From the NCBI GenBank assembly GCA_945901855.1, contig CAMDLT010000008.1, positions 40,743-104,742 of the forward strand: a DNA stretch of 64,000 nucleotides, written 5' to 3'. The position numbers and the translations under genes were made by a program. Under the pieces are notes generated by a model. It saw nothing but the letters and a program-made list of their open reading frames with translations, was not told the DNA's origin and did no database searches. The stretch comes from Asaia bogorensis. GTDB taxonomy: Bacteria; Pseudomonadota; Alphaproteobacteria; CACIAM-22H2. Positions 59,956 to 64,000 of the stretch are shown piece by piece; positions within the stretch are counted from its first letter, which is position 1; every line of letters begins with the position of its first letter.

Positions 59956-60594
59956 TCAAGCGACTGCGGCAGCATCCAAAAAGCGCCGGATCAAGCGCGG
60001 CGCTTTATGGCCGGGCCGGTCCTCGACACCCGACGATACATCGACCGCAACAGCCCCTGAAATGCGCACGGCCGTCGCAACATTGGCCGCCGCAAGGCCG
60101 CCCGACAGCATCCACGGCGACGGCCACGACGTGCCCGCCAGCAGATGCCAATCGAATTGGACTGCGTTGCCGCCTGGCAAGGCGTCGGGCCGCTGCGGCG
60201 GTTTGGCGTCGAACAGCAGGCGGTCGGCCACGCCCGCATAGGCTTCGGCCGTTGCGACATCGGCCGCGCTTGCAACGCCGATCGCCTTCATCGCCGGAAG
60301 CTGCGTGCGCGCCTTGATGGCGCCAACACGTTCGGGCGTTTCGTGCCCATGGAGCTGCCAAAGATCGGGCCGAAAACTGACCCGGATCACATCCAGCATG
60401 TCGTCCGTGGGATCGACCACCAGGGCGACGCGAACGGTTGTGCGCGGCAGACGTTCCGCAAGGAACCTAGCTTCGGTGGGCGTCACATGGCGCGGGCTTT
60501 TGGCAAAAAAAACAAAGCCGGCAAAATCGGCTTTTGCTGCCGCCTCGATCGCCGAAACGGAATTGAGACCGCAGATTTTGACGGCCACGCTCAC
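59956..60594 (-). CDS. trpF: Phosphoribosylanthranilate isomerase
   Basis: GTG start; VAVKICGLNSVSAIEAAAKADFAGFVFFAKSPRHVTPTEA, LWQLHGHETPERV, WMLSGGLAAANVATAV. Confidence 0.95.
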   Translation of the reverse strand: MSVAVKICGLNSVSAIEAAAKADFAGFVFFAKSPRHVTPTEARFLAERLPRTTVRVALVVDPTDDMLDVIRVSFRPDLWQLHGHETPERVGAIKARTQLPAMKAIGVASAADVATAEAYAGVADRLLFDAKPPQRPDALPGGNAVQFDWHLLAGTSWPSPWMLSGGLAAANVATAVRISGAVAVDVSSGVEDRPGHKAPRLIRRFLDAAAVA

Positions 60595-61292
60595 GCGGCG
60601 ATCTCGTCCAGGATACGCGCCAAAGCCGCTTTGGGGTCGGGGGCCTGCGTGATCGGACGGCCGATCACCAGGTGGTCGGCACCCAAGGCGACCGCCTCGC
60701 GCGGTGTCATGACGCGTTTCTGGTCGCCTGCTTCGGCCCAGTTGGGTCGGATGCCGGGAACCACCAGCTTGAAGCCAGGTCCGCAGGCGGCGCGCAGCCG
60801 CGCAATTTCGTGGGCCGAGCACACCACGCCGTCGGCGCCGGCGTCGCGCGCCACAAGCGCCAACCGCAAGGCCTGGTCGCTGGCCGTGCCATGTTGGCCG
60901 ACCGCCTGGAGATCGCGATCGTCGAGGCTGGTCAAGACCGTGATCGCCAAAAGCTGCACCCGATTGCCGCCGGCTTCGTCGGCAGCCTGGCGTGCGGCCT
61001 TGACCATCGCCGGTCCGCCGCTGCCATGGATTGTCAAAAAGACCGGCGCGCAGGCTCGGGCCGCGCGAACGCCGCCCGCCACCGTATTGGGGATGTCGTG
61101 GAGCTTCAGATCCAGAAACAGCGGCCGCGTGCCGGCCACGGCGCGGACGCCCGCAGGCCCGTTGGCGACAAAAAACTCGAGCCCGAGCTTGAGCGCGAAT
61201 CCATCGGTGCCAAGCTTGGCCAAATCCGCCGCCGCCTGGGCGGGATCGGAGCGGTCGATCGCGACGAAGACGCGCGGTACGGCAACGGGCAT
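60591..61292 (-). CDS. pyrF: Orotidine 5'-phosphate decarboxylase
   Basis: PRVFVAIDRSDPAQAAADLAKLGTDGFALKLGLEFF, LFLDLKLHDIPNTVAGGVRA, LVVPGIRPNWAEAGDQKRVMTPREAVALGADHLVIGRPI. Confidence 0.95.
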   Translation of the reverse strand: MPVAVPRVFVAIDRSDPAQAAADLAKLGTDGFALKLGLEFFVANGPAGVRAVAGTRPLFLDLKLHDIPNTVAGGVRAARACAPVFLTIHGSGGPAMVKAARQAADEAGGNRVQLLAITVLTSLDDRDLQAVGQHGTASDQALRLALVARDAGADGVVCSAHEIARLRAACGPGFKLVVPGIRPNWAEAGDQKRVMTPREAVALGADHLVIGRPITQAPDPKAALARILDEIAA

Positions 61293-61361
61293 TGAAAAAC
61301 CTTCCGCATTGGGCGATAGAGGCTACTCTATACGCTCGATTCCAACAGGATTTCCAGTCCC

Positions 61362-62558
61362 ATGGCCGCGTTCAAAACGCTCGACGATTTCGACTTTGCC
61401 GGCAAGCGCGTGCTGATACGCGCCGATTTGAACGTGCCGATGCAAGACGGGCATGTGAGCGACGCCACGCGTCTCGAACGTTTTGCGCCCACGGTGCGCG
61501 AGCTTGCGGCCAAAGGGGCCAAGACGATCGTGCTGTCGCATTTTGGCCGTCCCAAGGGCCGCGACGAAACCCAATCGCTTGCACCTTTGGCACCGGCATT
61601 GGCAAAAGAAATCGGCCGTCCGGTTGCGTTTGCTGACGATTGTGTGGGCGATGTCGCTGCCGCCGCTGTTGCCAAGATGGCGGTGGGCGACGTGCTGCTG
61701 CTCGAAAATCTGCGTTTCCACAAAGGCGAAGAGAAAAACGACAAGGCCTTTGCCAAAGCGCTTGCAGCGCTCGGCGACATCTATGTCAACGATGCGTTCT
61801 CCTGCGCGCACCGTGCCCATGCTTCGACGGAAGGGCTGGCGCATCTGCTGCCCAATGCGGCCGGGCGCGCGATGCAGGCCGAACTCGACGCGCTGTCGTC
61901 CGCACTCGACCGGCCTCTGCGGCCCGTGGCGGCGATCGTCGGCGGCTCGAAGATTTCGACCAAGCTCGATCTGATCGGCAATTTGCTGGCGCGCGTCGAT
62001 CTGCTGGTGATCGGCGGCGGCATGGCAAACACGTTTCTGCACGCAAAAGGCATTTCGATCGGCCGTTCGCTGTGCGAGACGAATATGGCCCAAACCGCAC
62101 GGCGCATCATGGAAGATGCCGTTGCGAGCGGCAAACACATCCTGCTGCCAGTCGATGCGGTGGTTGCGGGCGCGCTTAGCGACGGCGCGGCTACCCAAAC
62201 CGTTCCGATCGGCCGCATTCCGGACGACAAGATGATTCTCGATATTGGCCCCTTGTCGGTCGCGGAAATCCTTGCCGCGTTCGAGAATGCTCGAACGTTG
62301 GTCTGGAACGGTCCGGTCGGCGCCTTCGAATTTTCACCGTTCGATGCGGGCACGCGCGCGCTGGCGCAGTGGGCCGCCGCGCGAACGACGGCCGGAAAAT
62401 TGATGACGGTTGCGGGCGGCGGCGACACCGTTGCGGCCCTTGCCAAAGCCCACGCTGTCGCGCAGTTCAGCTACGTGTCAACGGCGGGCGGCGCGTTCCT
62501 CGAATGGCTCGAGGGCAAGGAATTGCCCGGCGTGGCAGCGCTCCACAGCGGGAACTGA
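61362..62558 (+). CDS. pgk: Phosphoglycerate kinase
   Basis: [73 protein letters not shown]-type motif. Confidence 0.97.
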   Translation: MAAFKTLDDFDFAGKRVLIRADLNVPMQDGHVSDATRLERFAPTVRELAAKGAKTIVLSHFGRPKGRDETQSLAPLAPALAKEIGRPVAFADDCVGDVAAAAVAKMAVGDVLLLENLRFHKGEEKNDKAFAKALAALGDIYVNDAFSCAHRAHASTEGLAHLLPNAAGRAMQAELDALSSALDRPLRPVAAIVGGSKISTKLDLIGNLLARVDLLVIGGGMANTFLHAKGISIGRSLCETNMAQTARRIMEDAVASGKHILLPVDAVVAGALSDGAATQTVPIGRIPDDKMILDIGPLSVAEILAAFENARTLVWNGPVGAFEFSPFDAGTRALAQWAAARTTAGKLMTVAGGGDTVAALAKAHAVAQFSYVSTAGGAFLEWLEGKELPGVAALHSGN

Positions 62559-62565
62559 GGCAAAC

Positions 62566-63792
62566 TCAGTTCAAGCGGCCGAATGGGTTTTTGGATCGCA
62601 CCGGCGCCGCGTACATTTTGCGCGTCGGTCCCTCGGCAACGGGTTTGCGTTCCGGTTTGGCTGCGACCACGCGCTCGTCGCACAAAGGTCCATGCGTTTC
62701 GCCGCGCCGCCAAGCAGCCACGCGCATCTCTGCCTGCTTTTCGTCGACCAAATCGAAATAGGACAACGCATCGAACAGCTCGGCTGTATCCAATTCGCCG
62801 CCGCTGTTTTCGCTCAGTTGGCGCAGTACAATAAAAAACTCGGTGAACAGAGTTTTTTCCACGTGGCAGCCGCGGCACGCCACGGCCAGCGCCCGGCCGC
62901 CCGATTCGTACAGGCAGCGGCGCGCCGTCGCGACCGAAATGCCGACAAATTTGGCGAACAGCGCCTCGAACAACGAGCGTTCGCCCGCGCGCACCAGCGG
63001 CATCAGCATCATCAAATCGTGCACTTCGTCGCGATCCACAGCAAAGCGCACACGCTGCAGCGTGCCGTTCAGCGCCGCCGCGCGCGCATGGTCGCCCAGC
63101 ACTTCGGCCAACGCTTCGGCGACGGCCCGGTCGAGCAGATGGCTGTCGATCTCGAAATTCTCGACGATAAAACGCCGCAGCGCCTCCGAGACCCAACCAT
63201 ACATACGGCCCGCAAGTCGCGGTTCGAGGTCTTCGCGCTTCAGCAGCGCTTCTTGCAGGTCGGTATCGGTCTGCGAATGCTCGACCAATGTTTCAAACGT
63301 ATAGCCGCCGATCGTTGCGCCGCGATTTTCGAGCACGGCGCGCACAACATCCTCTTCGCCCGGCTGGATCAACGCATCGCTGACCGGTGCAGAGATTTTT
63401 TCTCGCCGCGCGATCGCCAGGCGATGCTGCATCGTGCGCGAGCGAATGACGCTCAGCAATTCGCCGTCGTCGAGCAAGCCCGAGCGCAGCAAAACCGGCC
63501 AAGCCACTTCAATGCGGTCATTGGCGAGCTGTACGATCAAGTGGCGCTGCGCAGCATCTTCATGCGCCAGCCGCTCGGCAAGGCTGCGCCGGATCGGCAT
63601 TTCCAGCTGATGCAGCAAGCGCTGCAAAATCTCTTCTGCCAGTTCGCGCTCGCGCGCCGACATGCCGCCCAAATCCGTGCCCAGAATCATATCGCCCATG
63701 CGCGTGGCCAGTTGGGCGCGCGCATCCGCACGCTTGTCTTGCGCCAGCACCAGAAGGCTTTGCAGCTCCGTGCTATCGAAACCTGAATTCAT
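62566..63792 (-). CDS. DUF2336 domain-containing protein
   Basis: All-helical ~408 aa protein beginning MNSGFDSTELQSLLVLAQDKRADARAQLATRMGDMIL; SLAERLAHEDAAQRHLIVQLANDRIEVAWPVLLRSGLL is HEAT-like, characteristic of DUF2336 proteins. Confidence 0.75.
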   Translation of the reverse strand: MNSGFDSTELQSLLVLAQDKRADARAQLATRMGDMILGTDLGGMSARERELAEEILQRLLHQLEMPIRRSLAERLAHEDAAQRHLIVQLANDRIEVAWPVLLRSGLLDDGELLSVIRSRTMQHRLAIARREKISAPVSDALIQPGEEDVVRAVLENRGATIGGYTFETLVEHSQTDTDLQEALLKREDLEPRLAGRMYGWVSEALRRFIVENFEIDSHLLDRAVAEALAEVLGDHARAAALNGTLQRVRFAVDRDEVHDLMMLMPLVRAGERSLFEALFAKFVGISVATARRCLYESGGRALAVACRGCHVEKTLFTEFFIVLRQLSENSGGELDTAELFDALSYFDLVDEKQAEMRVAAWRRGETHGPLCDERVVAAKPERKPVAEGPTRKMYAAPVRSKNPFGRLN

Positions 63793-64000
63793 GACGAAAC
63801 ACTGCCCAAGGTTTATTCCCTCGAATCGATACGCTCTAATACAGTAGTATACACTCTAACGCTCCCAATTCGGTGAAGCGAGTCTGCTCATTGAAATAAC
63901 TGACACTTAGATATCGTCCGTGGCTGTGTTGCCGCAGCTTTTGCAATAGAATTCGCAAATTGCACAACGCGTCGACGACTGTGCGCAATCGATCGATAGA

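Noticed and set aside
1-64000. tRNA/rRNA genes, prophage, complete IS elements
   Set aside because: No transposase/integrase ORFs, no recognisable cloverleaf or rRNA sequence seen; a tRNAscan-SE/ISfinder run would be decisive but could not be done.

Overview
This 64 kb window is GC-rich chromosomal DNA of an alphaproteobacterium, probably Rhodospirillales-like. That placement is inferred from gene content and order: CckA, MucR, TorF-type porin, DUF2336, DUF3576, and the tsaB-rimI-fur-miaB-phoH-ybeY-corC-lnt-XRE-metK-trmB block. Almost all of it is protein-coding core genome: leuS (partial), porins, a peptide ABC transporter, a glycosyltransferase cluster, olsBA, miaB..metK/trmB, tyrA/hisC/chorismate mutase, metXW, rimP-nusA-ylxR-infB, cckA, folC-accD-trpA-trpB-trpF-pyrF, and pgk. 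I saw no rRNA, tRNA, CRISPR array, prophage or intact transposon. The one clearly foreign-looking segment is about 50.4-53.7 kb. It is AT-richer and carries a single 880-aa ABC-type AAA ATPase with a Rad50/RloC-like CxxC motif and a C-terminal domain containing a speculative RxxxE...H motif. It lies next to a seven-unit 11-bp tandem repeat and is the best candidate for an undescribed (solo defence-like) system. Other notable signals are a putative attenuator before rimP-nusA, a strongly structured metK leader, two intrinsic terminators lying inside the 5' coding region of the next gene (trmB; histidine phosphatase), and an apparent 10-gene overlapping operon joining glycan assembly to an oligopeptide transporter beside a VanX-like dipeptidase. 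Many long ORFs in the supplied track are antisense or upstream-extended shadow ORFs and were rejected. All family calls come from reading motifs by eye; no database search was run.
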